Shown here in pieces: positions 29,669-39,486 of a DNA stretch of 64,000 nt; the stretch's first letter is position 1, and every line of letters begins with the position of its first letter. The notes under the pieces are model-generated. The model searched no databases. It was given only the letters and a program-made list of their open reading frames with translations, and had not been told where the DNA came from. The position numbers and the translations under genes were made by a program. The DNA lies in the NCBI GenBank assembly GCA_003428585.1, contig QVQC01000032.1:102583-166582 (forward strand), read 5' to 3'. This DNA is from Nioella halotolerans. GTDB lineage: Bacteria; Pseudomonadota; Alphaproteobacteria; Rhodobacterales; Rhodobacteraceae.

Positions 29669-30078
29669 GCCAGTCACCGCAAAACCCCTTTGCCGCGCTG
29701 ATGGCGCAGACGCAGGACATGGCCAAGGACTGGGTCAAGGCCATGAACCCGGCGCTTGCACAATTCGCGCCGCAGGATGTCACGGCCAACTGGCCGACCG
29801 TCCCCGCCGAGATGATGGAGGCGTTCATGGGCAAGCAGTTCAACCCCGAGGGGCTGGACAGCAAGACCCGCCTGTTGCTGACCCTGCAGGGGCTGACGAT
29901 CCAGGGCGCCATCGCCGAGCCGCAGATCCGCCTGACGGTGCGCCATGCGCTTGCCGCCGGGGCCACGAAGCAGGAAATCGCCGAAACCATCGCGCAGGCT
30001 GCCATGTTCGGCGGCGTTCCGGCGATGAACAAGGCGATGGAGCTTGCCCGCGAGACCATCGACGGAACCGAGGAGTAA
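29665..30078 (+). CDS. Carboxymuconolactone decarboxylase-family protein
   Basis: A 137-residue protein starting at TTG, overlapping the preceding stop. The core [39 protein letters not shown] and [14 protein letters not shown] matches the CMD/AhpD-like helical fold. The AhpD catalytic cysteine pair (C-x-x-C) is absent, so peroxidase activity is not expected. The decarboxylase name reflects the family only. Its position between nuoI and nuoJ is unusual and no partner enzyme is nearby. Confidence 0.72.
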   Translation: MSQSPQNPFAALMAQTQDMAKDWVKAMNPALAQFAPQDVTANWPTVPAEMMEAFMGKQFNPEGLDSKTRLLLTLQGLTIQGAIAEPQIRLTVRHALAAGATKQEIAETIAQAAMFGGVPAMNKAMELARETIDGTEE

Positions 30079-30082
30079 CCCC

Positions 30083-30697
30083 ATGGGGATCGCCGATTTC
30101 ACCTTTTATCTATTCGCCGTGACGACCGTGATGGCCGGGTTTCTGGTCGTCGTCAGTCGCAACCCGGTGCATTCGGTTCTGTGGCTGATCCTCGCGTTCC
30201 TGAGTTCGGCCGGCCTTTTCGTCCTGATCGGCGCGGAATTCGTGGCCATGCTGCTGATCATCGTCTATGTCGGCGCGGTCGCGGTACTGTTCCTGTTCGT
30301 GGTGATGATGCTCGACGTTGATTTTGCCGCTCTGAAGGCGGAAATGGCGCGCTACATCCCGCTTGCGGGGCTGATCGGTGTCGTCATCCTGATGCAATTG
30401 TCGATGGCTTTCGGCCAGTGGCAGTATTCGCAAGGGATCGACACGCGGCTGGGCAACCCGACGCCGGCGATCGACGAGGTGCACAACACCGCCGCGCTTG
30501 GCGGCATCATTTACGACCAGTATTTCCTGTTGTTCCAGTTGGCCGGGCTGATCCTGCTGGTGGCGATGATTGGCGCCATCGTGCTGACGCTGCGCCACCG
30601 CCAGGACGTCAAGCGCCAGAACGTGCTGGCCCAGATGTACCGCGACCCGGCCAAGGCGATGGAGCTGAAGGACGTGAAGCCGGGGCAGGGGCTCTAA
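30083..30697 (+). CDS. nuoJ: NADH-quinone oxidoreductase subunit J
   Basis: A membrane subunit (ND6 homologue), 204 residues with five predicted helices. Family segments are [20 protein letters not shown] and [19 protein letters not shown], where pi-bulge flexibility is linked to coupling. The start ATG lies four bases after the CMD stop. Confidence 0.95.
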   Translation: MGIADFTFYLFAVTTVMAGFLVVVSRNPVHSVLWLILAFLSSAGLFVLIGAEFVAMLLIIVYVGAVAVLFLFVVMMLDVDFAALKAEMARYIPLAGLIGVVILMQLSMAFGQWQYSQGIDTRLGNPTPAIDEVHNTAALGGIIYDQYFLLFQLAGLILLVAMIGAIVLTLRHRQDVKRQNVLAQMYRDPAKAMELKDVKPGQGL

Positions 30698-30780
30698 CCC
30701 CCGGTTCCGGACGAAAACGGGCCGTCACCGCGCCCGAACGCAGAAAAAAACCAAGGGGCGGACAGCCCCGGAGGGACTAG

Positions 30781-31089
30781 ATGAGTATCGCACTGGAACA
30801 TTACCTGACGGTGGCCGCCGCGCTGTTCGTCATCGGGATTTTCGGGATCTTCCTCAATCGCAAGAACGTCATCATCATCCTGATGTCGATCGAGCTGATG
30901 CTGCTGGCGGTCAATATCAACCTTGTCGCGTTCTCCGCCTATCTCGGCGATCTGACCGGTCAGGTTTTCACCCTCTTCGTGCTGACCGTCGCCGCGGCCG
31001 AGGCCGCGATCGGGCTGGCCATTCTCGTCTGTTTCTTCCGCAACCGCGGCACCATCGCCGTGGAAGACGTCTCGAACATGAAGGGCTGA
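30781..31089 (+). CDS. nuoK: NADH-quinone oxidoreductase subunit K
   Basis: A membrane subunit (ND4L homologue), 102 residues with three helices. The second and third helices carry the conserved glutamates in [14 protein letters not shown] and [17 protein letters not shown] used in proton transfer. It starts at ATG 30781 after an 83-base gap that holds GGAGGGA. Confidence 0.96.
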   Translation: MSIALEHYLTVAAALFVIGIFGIFLNRKNVIIILMSIELMLLAVNINLVAFSAYLGDLTGQVFTLFVLTVAAAEAAIGLAILVCFFRNRGTIAVEDVSNMKG

Positions 31090-31096
31090 GCGATTC

Positions 31097-33166
31097 ATGG
31101 AAACTATCCTTCTCTTTGCCCCTCTCGTCGGCGCGCTGATTTGCGGCTTTTCGTGGCGCCTGATCGGCGAGGCGGCCGCGTGCTGGGTTGCCACCGGGCT
31201 GCTGTTCCTGTCCATGGCCCTGTCGTGGGTCGTGTTCCTCGGTTTCGACGGTGAAACCACTACGCGCGACCTATTCACATGGATATCGTCGGGCACGCTG
31301 GATACAAGCTGGCAGGTGCGCATCGACCGGCTGACGGCGATCATGCTGATCGTGATCACCACCGTTTCGGCGCTCGTGCATCTGTATTCCTTCGGCTACA
31401 TGGCGCATGACGAGAATTTCCGCGAGGGTGAAAGCTACCGGCCCCGATTCTTCGCCTACCTGTCGTTCTTCACCTTCGCGATGCTGGCGCTGGTCACGGC
31501 CGACAACCTGTTGCAATTGTTCTTCGGATGGGAAGGGGTCGGCGTCGCCTCCTACCTGCTGATCGGCTTCTATTTCCGCAAGCCGAGCGCGGGGGCCGCC
31601 GCGATCAAGGCCTTCGTGGTCAACCGGGTCGGCGATTTCGGCTTCCTGTTGGCGATCTTCGCGATCTACAAGCTGACCGACAGCATCAGTTTCGACGTGA
31701 TCTTCGCCGAGGGTCCCGCGCTCGCCGAGCAAAGCATCAGCTTTCTCGGGGCGGATCTGAACGCCGCCAACACGATCGGCATGCTGTTGTTCATCGGTGC
31801 AATGGGCAAATCGGCGCAGCTTTTCCTGCACACGTGGTTGCCGGACGCGATGGAGGGGCCGACGCCGGTCTCGGCGCTGATCCACGCCGCGACCATGGTG
31901 ACGGCGGGCGTGTTCCTTGTCTGCCGGATGTCGCCGATCCTTGAATACGCGCCCTACGCGACGAACTTCATCATCGTCATCGGCGCGGCCACGGCGTTTT
32001 TCGCGGCGACCGTGGGGCTGGTGCAGAACGACATCAAGCGGGTGATCGCCTATTCCACCTGTTCGCAGCTTGGCTACATGTTCGTGGCCGCCGGTGTCGG
32101 CGCTTACCCGGTGGCGATGTTCCACCTCTTCACGCATGCCTTCTTCAAGGCGATGCTGTTTCTCGGCGCCGGGTCCGTCATCCACGCGATGCACCACGAA
32201 CAGGACATGCGCAACTATGGCGGGCTGCGCAAGAAGATCCCCTATACCTTCGCGGCGATGCTGATCGGTACGCTGGCCATTACCGGGGTTGGCATTCCGC
32301 TGACCGGCTGGATCGGCTTTGCCGGCTTCGCGTCCAAGGACGCGGTGATCGAAAGCGCCTTCGCCTTCGGCGGTCCGCTCGGCAGCTACGCGTTCTGGTT
32401 GCTGGTCGTCGCGGCGCTGTTCACGTCCTTCTATTCATGGCGGCTGATCTATCTGACCTTCTACGGGCGTCCGCGCGGCGACAAGCATTCGCATGAGCAT
32501 GCCCATGAAAGCCCGCGCACGATGCTGATCCCGCTGGCCGCGTTGGCCGTGGGCTCGGTCTTTGCCGGCGCGGTCTGGTACAACCAGTTCTTCGGGCATA
32601 CCGACACGGTCGGGCGCTTCTTCGGCGTGCCCTACGCGGTTGAGGCCCATGCCGATGAGCAGGGTGAAGAGGCCACGGATCACGGCGCGGCGCATTACGT
32701 CCTGACCGGGGCACCGGGAGAGGGTGCGATCCACATGGCCCCGGAAAACACCATTCTGAACGATGCCCACGAGGTGCCGAAATGGGTGAAGGTCGCCCCG
32801 TTCGTGGCGATGCTGTTCGGGTTCTTCACCGCGACACTGTTCTATATCCTCCGCCCCGGCCTGCCCGCCCGTATGGCGGAGCTGTTCGGTCCGCTTTACC
32901 AGTTCCTGCTGAACAAGTGGTATTTCGACGAGATCTACAACGTGATCTTCGTCCTGCCGGCCCGGTGGATCGGGCGCGCCCTGTGGAAACGCGGCGACGG
33001 GGATGTCATCGATGGCGGCATAAACGGGCTGGCCCTTGGGATCGTGCCGTTCTTCACCCGGCTCGCGGGGCGGGCACAATCGGGCTACCTCTTTCACTAC
33101 GCGTTCGCGATGGTCCTTGGCATCGCGGTCCTGATCACCATCGTCACCCTGAGCTTCGGGGGCTGA
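31097..33166 (+). CDS. nuoL: NADH-quinone oxidoreductase subunit L
   Basis: The largest antiporter-like membrane subunit (ND5 homologue), 689 residues. Core signatures are [39 protein letters not shown] and [22 protein letters not shown]-terminal amphipathic region precedes the last helix ([19 protein letters not shown]). A histidine-rich loop, [10 protein letters not shown], occurs near residue 470. Confidence 0.96.
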   Translation: METILLFAPLVGALICGFSWRLIGEAAACWVATGLLFLSMALSWVVFLGFDGETTTRDLFTWISSGTLDTSWQVRIDRLTAIMLIVITTVSALVHLYSFGYMAHDENFREGESYRPRFFAYLSFFTFAMLALVTADNLLQLFFGWEGVGVASYLLIGFYFRKPSAGAAAIKAFVVNRVGDFGFLLAIFAIYKLTDSISFDVIFAEGPALAEQSISFLGADLNAANTIGMLLFIGAMGKSAQLFLHTWLPDAMEGPTPVSALIHAATMVTAGVFLVCRMSPILEYAPYATNFIIVIGAATAFFAATVGLVQNDIKRVIAYSTCSQLGYMFVAAGVGAYPVAMFHLFTHAFFKAMLFLGAGSVIHAMHHEQDMRNYGGLRKKIPYTFAAMLIGTLAITGVGIPLTGWIGFAGFASKDAVIESAFAFGGPLGSYAFWLLVVAALFTSFYSWRLIYLTFYGRPRGDKHSHEHAHESPRTMLIPLAALAVGSVFAGAVWYNQFFGHTDTVGRFFGVPYAVEAHADEQGEEATDHGAAHYVLTGAPGEGAIHMAPENTILNDAHEVPKWVKVAPFVAMLFGFFTATLFYILRPGLPARMAELFGPLYQFLLNKWYFDEIYNVIFVLPARWIGRALWKRGDGDVIDGGINGLALGIVPFFTRLAGRAQSGYLFHYAFAMVLGIAVLITIVTLSFGG

Positions 33167-33176
33167 GAGCAGAGAC

Positions 33177-34724
33177 ATGGAACAAAGCCTACTGTCCATC
33201 GTAACCTTCCTGCCCCTGGTCGCGGCCGTGATCATGGCGCTCTTCCTGCGCGGTGACGACGCCGCGGCACGGCTGGGTGCCAAGCGGCTGGCGCTTTTCG
33301 CAACCGCGGCGACCTTCGTCGTGTCGCTCTTCATCCTGTTCCAGTTCGACCCGGCCAATCCCGGTTTCCAGATGGTCGAGGAAAGCGAATGGATGATGGG
33401 CTTGACCTACAAGGTCGGGGTTGACGGGATCTCCGTCCTTTTCGTGATGCTGACCACGTTCCTCATGCCGCTCGTCATCGGCGCCTGCTGGCAGGTGGAG
33501 CACCGCGTCAAGGAGTACATGATCGCGCTTCTGGTGCTGGAAACGCTGATGATCGGCGTCTTCGTGGCGCTCGATCTCGTCCTCTTCTACCTGTTCTTCG
33601 AGGCGGGGCTGATCCCGATGTTCCTGATCATCGGGATCTGGGGGGGCAAGGACCGCATCTATGCCGCGTTCAAGTTCTTCCTCTACACCTTCCTCGGCTC
33701 GGTCCTGATGCTGGTCGCCATGGTGACGATGTATGTCGATGCCGGCACCACCGATATCCCGACCCTGCTGAGCCACCAGTTCAGCACCGCCCCCATCAGC
33801 CTGTTCGGCTGGGCCATCGTGGGCGGGTTGCAGACGCTGCTCTGGATCGCGTTCTTCGCCAGTTTCGCCGTCAAGATGCCGATGTGGCCGGTCCATACAT
33901 GGCTGCCGGATGCGCACGTACAGGCGCCGACCGCCGGGTCGGTCGTGCTGGCCGCGATCCTGCTGAAGATGGGCGGCTACGGCTTCCTGCGCTTTTCGTT
34001 GCCGATGTTTCCCGTCGCCTCCGACCTGATGGGCGAATTCGTGATGTGGCTGAGCGTGATCGCCATCATCTACACCTCGCTGGTGGCGCTTGTGCAGGAG
34101 GATATGAAGAAGCTCATCGCCTATTCCTCGGTGGCGCATATGGGCTACGTCACCATGGGGATTTTCGCCGCCAACCAGCAGGGCGTTGATGGCGCGATCT
34201 TCCAGATGCTGAGCCACGGCTTCATTTCCGGCGCGCTGTTCCTGTGCGTCGGCGTGATCTATGACCGGATGCACACCCGCGAGATCGACGCCTATGGCGG
34301 GCTGGTGAACCGGATGCCGGCCTACGCGCTCGTCTTCATGCTGTTCACCATGGCCAATGTCGGCCTGCCGGGCACCTCGGGCTTCGTGGGCGAACTTCTG
34401 ACGCTGATCGGGGTCTTCCAGGTCAACACATGGATCGCGGTCTTCGCCGCGACGGGCGTGATCCTGTCGGCCGCCTATGCGCTGTGGCTCTACCGCCGGG
34501 TGGTGTTCGGGGATCTCATCAAGGAGAGCCTGAAATCCATCACCGACATGACGCCGCGCGAAAGATGGATCTTTGCACCGCTCATCGTGATGACCCTGCT
34601 TCTGGGCGTCTACCCGAGCCTTGCCCTCGACGTGATCGGCCCCTCGGTCGAGAACCTTGTTCACAATTACGATCTGGCGCTTGAGCACAACGTGCCCGAA
34701 ACCGCCGTCGCCGCCAGCCGCTGA
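33177..34724 (+). CDS. nuoM: NADH-quinone oxidoreductase subunit M
   Basis: An antiporter-like membrane subunit (ND4 homologue), 515 residues. Signatures: [20 protein letters not shown] with the conserved glutamate, [19 protein letters not shown], and [15 protein letters not shown]. It pumps protons as part of the membrane arm. It begins ten bases after nuoL. Confidence 0.96.
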   Translation: MEQSLLSIVTFLPLVAAVIMALFLRGDDAAARLGAKRLALFATAATFVVSLFILFQFDPANPGFQMVEESEWMMGLTYKVGVDGISVLFVMLTTFLMPLVIGACWQVEHRVKEYMIALLVLETLMIGVFVALDLVLFYLFFEAGLIPMFLIIGIWGGKDRIYAAFKFFLYTFLGSVLMLVAMVTMYVDAGTTDIPTLLSHQFSTAPISLFGWAIVGGLQTLLWIAFFASFAVKMPMWPVHTWLPDAHVQAPTAGSVVLAAILLKMGGYGFLRFSLPMFPVASDLMGEFVMWLSVIAIIYTSLVALVQEDMKKLIAYSSVAHMGYVTMGIFAANQQGVDGAIFQMLSHGFISGALFLCVGVIYDRMHTREIDAYGGLVNRMPAYALVFMLFTMANVGLPGTSGFVGELLTLIGVFQVNTWIAVFAATGVILSAAYALWLYRRVVFGDLIKESLKSITDMTPRERWIFAPLIVMTLLLGVYPSLALDVIGPSVENLVHNYDLALEHNVPETAVAASR

Positions 34725-34733
34725 GGTACTGAG

Positions 34734-36170
34734 ATGTTTGGGTCCGAAATCGCCATTCTCCTGCCAGAGATTGTCCTCGCCGTCTTCGCGATGGTGGGCC
34801 TTCTTGCGGCGGTGTACACCTCCAAGGACGGCATGACGGCGCTGCTGACATGGCTGACCGCCGGACTGCTGGCACTGGTCGGGCTGTACATCGGTTTCAG
34901 CGGCGCAGGGACGCACGAGGCGTTCGGTGGCATGTTCATCGACGATGGCTTCGCGCGCTTTGCCAAGGTTGTCATCCTGTTGTCGGCGGCGGCCATCCTG
35001 CTCGTGGGCAAGGAGGTCATGCAGCGCGACGACCTGATGCGCTTCGAATACCCGGTTCTGATCGTGCTGGCGACGGTCGGCATGATGGTCATGGTCTCGG
35101 CGGGCGACCTGATGACGCTTTACATGGGGCTCGAGTTGCAGTCGCTGTCGCTCTACGTCGTGGCGGCGCTGCGCCGCGACAGCGTCCGCTCGACCGAGGC
35201 TGGGCTGAAATACTTCATGCTGGGCGCGCTGTCCTCCGGCCTTCTGCTCTACGGCGCCTCGCTGACCTATGGCTTTGCCGGCACGACCCAGTTCTCCGGG
35301 ATCGTCGAGGCGGCATCGGGCGGCGCCTCCATCGGGCTCATCTTCGGGCTGGTCTTCATGTTGGCCGGCCTGGCCTTCAAGGTGTCCGCCGTGCCCTTCC
35401 ACATGTGGACGCCCGATGTCTATGAAGGGTCGCCCACCCCGGTCACCGCGTTCTTTGCGACCGCGCCCAAGATGGCCGCCATGGCCCTTTTCGCGCGCGT
35501 CGTGCATGATGCTTTCGGCGGGGTTGTCGGCGATTGGCAGCAGATCGTCGCGCTTCTCGCGGTGTTGTCGATGTTCCTTGGTGCGATCGCCGCGATCGGT
35601 CAGACCGATATCAAGCGGCTGATGGCCTATTCCTCGATCACGCATATGGGCTTTGCGCTGATGGGGCTGGCCGCGGGGACAGAACAGGGCGTCAGCGCGA
35701 TGCTGATCTACATGGCGATCTACGTGACCATGAATATCGGCACCTTCGCCTTCATCCTTTCGATGGAACGCGACGGGCGCCACATCACCGATATCTCGTC
35801 GCTCAACGGCTTCGCCTCGAAGGAGCCGACGAAGGCGCTTGCCATCCTCGTGTTGATGTTCAGCCTTGCCGGGGTGCCGCCGCTTGTCGGGTTCTTCGGC
35901 AAATACGCCGTGTTGCTGGCCGCCGTCGACGCGGGGCTGAGCTGGCTTGCCATCCTCGGTGTGATCGCCTCGGTGATCGGGGCCTTCTACTACCTGCGCA
36001 TCGTCTACTACATGTATTTCGGCGAGGCGCGCGAAGGGCTCGACGGCAAGATGGGCGCGCTGTCCTATGTCGGGCTGGTCGCCGGGGCGGCGATCATGCT
36101 TCTTGGCGTCTTCAACCTCTTCGGCGTGGACAGCCTGGCCGAAGCCGCCGCCGCGACGCTGGTGCGTTAA
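34734..36170 (+). CDS. nuoN: NADH-quinone oxidoreductase subunit N
   Basis: The last antiporter-like subunit (ND2 homologue), 478 residues. Signatures: [38 protein letters not shown] and [20 protein letters not shown]. It ends the nuo set; birA follows after three bases, so the transcript continues. Confidence 0.96.
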   Translation: MFGSEIAILLPEIVLAVFAMVGLLAAVYTSKDGMTALLTWLTAGLLALVGLYIGFSGAGTHEAFGGMFIDDGFARFAKVVILLSAAAILLVGKEVMQRDDLMRFEYPVLIVLATVGMMVMVSAGDLMTLYMGLELQSLSLYVVAALRRDSVRSTEAGLKYFMLGALSSGLLLYGASLTYGFAGTTQFSGIVEAASGGASIGLIFGLVFMLAGLAFKVSAVPFHMWTPDVYEGSPTPVTAFFATAPKMAAMALFARVVHDAFGGVVGDWQQIVALLAVLSMFLGAIAAIGQTDIKRLMAYSSITHMGFALMGLAAGTEQGVSAMLIYMAIYVTMNIGTFAFILSMERDGRHITDISSLNGFASKEPTKALAILVLMFSLAGVPPLVGFFGKYAVLLAAVDAGLSWLAILGVIASVIGAFYYLRIVYYMYFGEAREGLDGKMGALSYVGLVAGAAIMLLGVFNLFGVDSLAEAAAATLVR

Positions 36171-36173
36171 GGC

Positions 36174-36929
36174 ATGCAGGGCTGGCCCGAGGGCGTCGGC
36201 CGCAGGGTTCTGGCATCGGTCGACAGTACCATGGCCGAGGGCGCGCGGATCGCGCCGACGCTTTCCGGGCCGGAATGGGTGCTGGCCAGAGCGCAGACCG
36301 CCGGGCACGGCCGCAGGGGCCGTGTCTGGTCCTCCGCCCCGGGCAATTTCTACGCCTCGCTGGTGATGCGTCCAGAGGGCACGCCGCGCACGGCGGCGCT
36401 GCGCAGTTTCGTGGCGGCGCTCGCCCTGCGCGAGGCGCTTGTCGGGGCGACCGGGCGGGCCGAGGCGGTCAGCCTGAAATGGCCCAATGACGTTCTTCTG
36501 AACAGTGGCAAGGTCGCGGGGATCCTTCTGGAAAGCCTTGGCGCCGGGCAGGGGCGGGACGTAAATCGCCTGATCATCGGGGTTGGCGTCAATCTGGTTA
36601 CGGCCCCCGCCGCGCAGGAGGTCGAGCCCGGAGCGGTCACGCCCGTCAGCCTGATGTCGGAAACCGGCATCCGCGTGGAGCCTGAAGCGTTCCTCGATCT
36701 GCTGGCCCCGGCTTACGCCCGGTTCGAGGCGCAGTTTGCCACCTACGGCTTCGCGCCGATCCGCGCCGAGTGGCTACGCCACGCCGCCCGGCTTGGGCAG
36801 ACGATTACCGCGCGCACCATGTCGGAAAGCGTCACCGGCCGGTTCGACACCATCGACGAGGCGGGTAACCTGATCCTGCAAACGGCCAAGGGGGAACGAA
36901 GGATCCCGGCGGCCGACATCTTCTTCTGA
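36174..36929 (+). CDS. birA: Biotin--[acetyl-CoA-carboxylase] ligase
   Basis: It attaches biotin to carboxyl-carrier lysines, here including that of MccA (residue 609) and presumably acetyl-CoA carboxylase. It has 251 residues. The biotin/ATP loop is GHGRRGRVWSS; then KWPNDVLLNSGKVAGILLE and IGVGVNL. It begins directly with the catalytic domain, lacking the N-terminal winged helix of repressor-type BirA, so it is monofunctional. A C-terminal SH3-like domain is present (GRFDTIDEAGNLIL). Confidence 0.92.
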   Translation: MQGWPEGVGRRVLASVDSTMAEGARIAPTLSGPEWVLARAQTAGHGRRGRVWSSAPGNFYASLVMRPEGTPRTAALRSFVAALALREALVGATGRAEAVSLKWPNDVLLNSGKVAGILLESLGAGQGRDVNRLIIGVGVNLVTAPAAQEVEPGAVTPVSLMSETGIRVEPEAFLDLLAPAYARFEAQFATYGFAPIRAEWLRHAARLGQTITARTMSESVTGRFDTIDEAGNLILQTAKGERRIPAADIFF

Positions 36930-36948
36930 CCCATCTGGGGGGCGGCCC

Positions 36949-37725
36949 ATGCTTCTGGCGATCGACACCGGCAATACCAATACCGTCTTTTCCATCTGGG
37001 ACGGCGCGCAAATCCTTGCCACTTTCCGAACGACCACCGAACATCTGCGCACGGCGGATCAGTATTTCGTCTGGCTCTCGACGCTGATGGCGCACAAGGG
37101 GCTGGATGTGGTGATCACCGATTGCATCATCTCCTCGACCGTGCCGCGGGTGGTGTTCAACCTCCGTGTGCTGTGCGACCGTTATTTCGGATGCCGCCCT
37201 CTGGTCGTCGGAAAGCCCGAATGCCGTCTGCCGCACCCGCCGCGGGTGGACGCCGGCACGCAGGTCGGCCCCGACCGCCTGGTCAACACGGCGGCCGCCT
37301 ATGACCGGCATGGCGGTGACCTGATCGTGGTGGACTTCGGCACCGCCACCACCTTCGACGTGGTGGCCGGGGACGGCGCCTATGTCGGCGGCGTGATCGC
37401 GCCGGGCGTCAACCTCAGCCTCGAGGCGCTGCACCACGCCGCCGCCGCCCTGCCGCATGTGGACGTGACCAAGCCGCAAGCGGTCATCGGCACCAACACC
37501 GTGGCCTGCATGCAATCGGGCGTGTTCTGGGGCTATGTCGGCCTTGTGAGCGGGATCTGCGACCGCATACGCGCGGAATACGAGAAACCCATGCGGATCA
37601 TCGGCACCGGCGGCCTCGCGCCATTGTTCTCTCAGGGGGATGTGTTATTTGACCTGATCGAGGACGATCTGACGATCCACGGGCTGACCGTGATTTACCA
37701 ATACAACAAGGAAAACGCACACTGA
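36949..37725 (+). CDS. coaX: Type III pantothenate kinase
   Basis: It phosphorylates pantothenate, the first step to coenzyme A. The 258-residue protein shows the N-terminal phosphate loop MLLAIDTGNTNTVFSIWDG, a central VGPDRLVNTAAAYDRHGGDL and DFGTATTFDVVAGDGAYVGG, and the C-terminal IGTGGLAPLF. Type III enzymes are distinct from CoaA and insensitive to CoA feedback. Its stop overlaps the start of rnj by one base. The birA-coaX-rnj order is common in alphaproteobacteria. Confidence 0.94.
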   Translation: MLLAIDTGNTNTVFSIWDGAQILATFRTTTEHLRTADQYFVWLSTLMAHKGLDVVITDCIISSTVPRVVFNLRVLCDRYFGCRPLVVGKPECRLPHPPRVDAGTQVGPDRLVNTAAAYDRHGGDLIVVDFGTATTFDVVAGDGAYVGGVIAPGVNLSLEALHHAAAALPHVDVTKPQAVIGTNTVACMQSGVFWGYVGLVSGICDRIRAEYEKPMRIIGTGGLAPLFSQGDVLFDLIEDDLTIHGLTVIYQYNKENAH

Positions 37726-39401
37726 TGACCTCTTCTTCACGCTTGATGTATCTCCCCCTTGGCGGCGCGGGGGAGATCGGGATGAATTGCTACGTCTACG
37801 GCTACGGGCCGCAGGGAAAGGAACGGTTCATCCTCGTCGATATCGGCGTGAGCTTTCCCGACATGGACGGCACCCCGGGGGTGGATCTGATCCTGCCCGA
37901 TATCGCCTGGATCGCGGAGCGCGCGGACCGGCTCGACGGCATCTTCATCACTCACGCCCATGAGGATCACGTTGGCGCGCTTGGCCATCTCTATCGCCAC
38001 TTCCCCGGTGTGCCGGTCTTCGCGCGCGCCTTCACCGCCATCATCGCGACGCGCAAGCTGGAAGAAACCGGGCAGGACCCGGCGATGGTGCAGATCGCCC
38101 CGGTCTGGCCCGAAACGGTGCAGGCCGGGCCCTACACGGTTGGCTTCGCCCCGACATCGCATTCCATCCCCGAGGCCTCGGCGCTGATCATCGACACCCC
38201 CGAAGGCCGCATCGTCCATTCCGGCGATTTCAAGATCGACCCCGACCCCGGCCTTGGCGAACCGTTCGATCCCGCGATGTGGGAAGAGATCGGCAAAACG
38301 GGCGTCCGCGCGCTGATCTGCGATTCCACCAACGTCTTCTCGCGCCATCCGGGGCGCAGCGAAAGCGACCTGCCCGGCCCGATCACCGACTTGGTCGCCG
38401 GGGCCAAGGGCATGGTGGTGGCGACCACCTTCGCCTCCAACGTGTCGCGGGTGAAGACCCTGGCCGAGGCCGGGCGCGCCGCCGGGCGCACCGTCTGCCT
38501 GATGGGCCGGGCGATGAAGCGCATGGTCGCCGTCGCGCAGGAAAGCGGTGTTCTGGGCGACTTCCCCGCGACCGTCAGCCCGGAGGAAGCCACGCAAGTC
38601 CCGCGCGAGAACCTGATGCTAATCGTCACCGGCAGCCAGGGGGAACGGCGCGCCGCCTCGGCGGCGATGGCGCGTGGCAAGTATCTGGGCCACCAGTTGA
38701 AGGAGGGGGACACGTTCCTGTTTTCCTCCAAGACGATTCCCGGCAACGAGATCGCCGTGGGCCGCATCCAGAACGCGATGTCGGAGGCCGGCGTCGAGAT
38801 CGTCGATGAACAGACCGGGTTCTACCACGTTTCGGGCCACGCCAACCGGCCCGATCTGGAACGCATGCACGGGCTTCTGAAGCCGCAGATCCTGGTGCCC
38901 AACCATGGCGAGCACCGCCACCTGCGCGAACATTGCCGGGTCGCGGCAGAGGGCGGCATGACGCCGGTTCTGGCCCCCAACGGCGCGCTGGTGGAGCTTT
39001 CGGGCAACGCGCCCGGCGTGGTCGAGCATATCGAGGTCAGCCGCACCTACCTTGACGGGTCGCGCCTAGTCGGGGCGCTTGACGGGGTGGTGCGCGACCG
39101 CATGAAGCTGGCCCTGAACGGGCTGGTGGTGGTGGCGCTGATCATCGACGAGGAAGATGAGCCGATCGAGGATAGCTGGGTTGAACTGCGCGGCCTGCCC
39201 GATACCGCTGGCGACACAAGCTTGTCGGAGATGATCGAGGATCAACTGTCCGATCTGCTGCCGCGGCTCGACCGCAAGACCGTGATGGATGATGACAAGC
39301 TGGAGGAGGCTGTGCGCCGCGTTGCACGACAGGTCTGCGTGTCGGAAATCGGCCGCAAGCCCGAGGTCACGGTCGTCATCTCGCGGCTTATGGCGGCCTG
39401 A
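37725..39401 (+). CDS. rnj: Ribonuclease J
   Basis: A metallo-beta-lactamase/beta-CASP ribonuclease with 5'-3' exonuclease and endonuclease activity for mRNA turnover and rRNA maturation. It has 558 residues. The zinc motif THAHEDHVGALGHL is near residue 70, and the further metal ligand lies in VHSGDFKIDP. The beta-CASP part includes VTGSQGERRAAS, then YHVSGHANRPDLERM and PNHGEHRHLREH. A C-terminal dimerisation domain follows. It is convergent with the RhlE-type helicase gene across a shared terminator. Confidence 0.93.
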   Translation: MTSSSRLMYLPLGGAGEIGMNCYVYGYGPQGKERFILVDIGVSFPDMDGTPGVDLILPDIAWIAERADRLDGIFITHAHEDHVGALGHLYRHFPGVPVFARAFTAIIATRKLEETGQDPAMVQIAPVWPETVQAGPYTVGFAPTSHSIPEASALIIDTPEGRIVHSGDFKIDPDPGLGEPFDPAMWEEIGKTGVRALICDSTNVFSRHPGRSESDLPGPITDLVAGAKGMVVATTFASNVSRVKTLAEAGRAAGRTVCLMGRAMKRMVAVAQESGVLGDFPATVSPEEATQVPRENLMLIVTGSQGERRAASAAMARGKYLGHQLKEGDTFLFSSKTIPGNEIAVGRIQNAMSEAGVEIVDEQTGFYHVSGHANRPDLERMHGLLKPQILVPNHGEHRHLREHCRVAAEGGMTPVLAPNGALVELSGNAPGVVEHIEVSRTYLDGSRLVGALDGVVRDRMKLALNGLVVVALIIDEEDEPIEDSWVELRGLPDTAGDTSLSEMIEDQLSDLLPRLDRKTVMDDDKLEEAVRRVARQVCVSEIGRKPEVTVVISRLMAA

Positions 39402-39416
39402 CAGCGCGACCCGATG

Positions 39417-39448
39417 AAAAAAGCCCCGCGTCACCGGCGGGGCTTTTC
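39417..39448. terminator. Bidirectional Rho-independent terminator
   Basis: A perfect 11-bp stem (AAAAGCCCCGC with GCGGGGCTTTT) has a 7-base loop, with A-run on the left and T-run on the right. It lies between two converging genes and can end transcription from both sides. Confidence 0.85.
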
Positions 39449-39486
39449 GTCACCGGAACGGCCAGTCAGCCGCTGACCGCGCGTGA

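Noticed and set aside
33189-36308. 1039-codon minus-strand ORF opposite nuoM and nuoN
   Set aside because: It mirrors two certain nuo genes; the translation is His/Arg/Gln/Asp-rich with no domain. Long antisense frames are expected in high-GC DNA.
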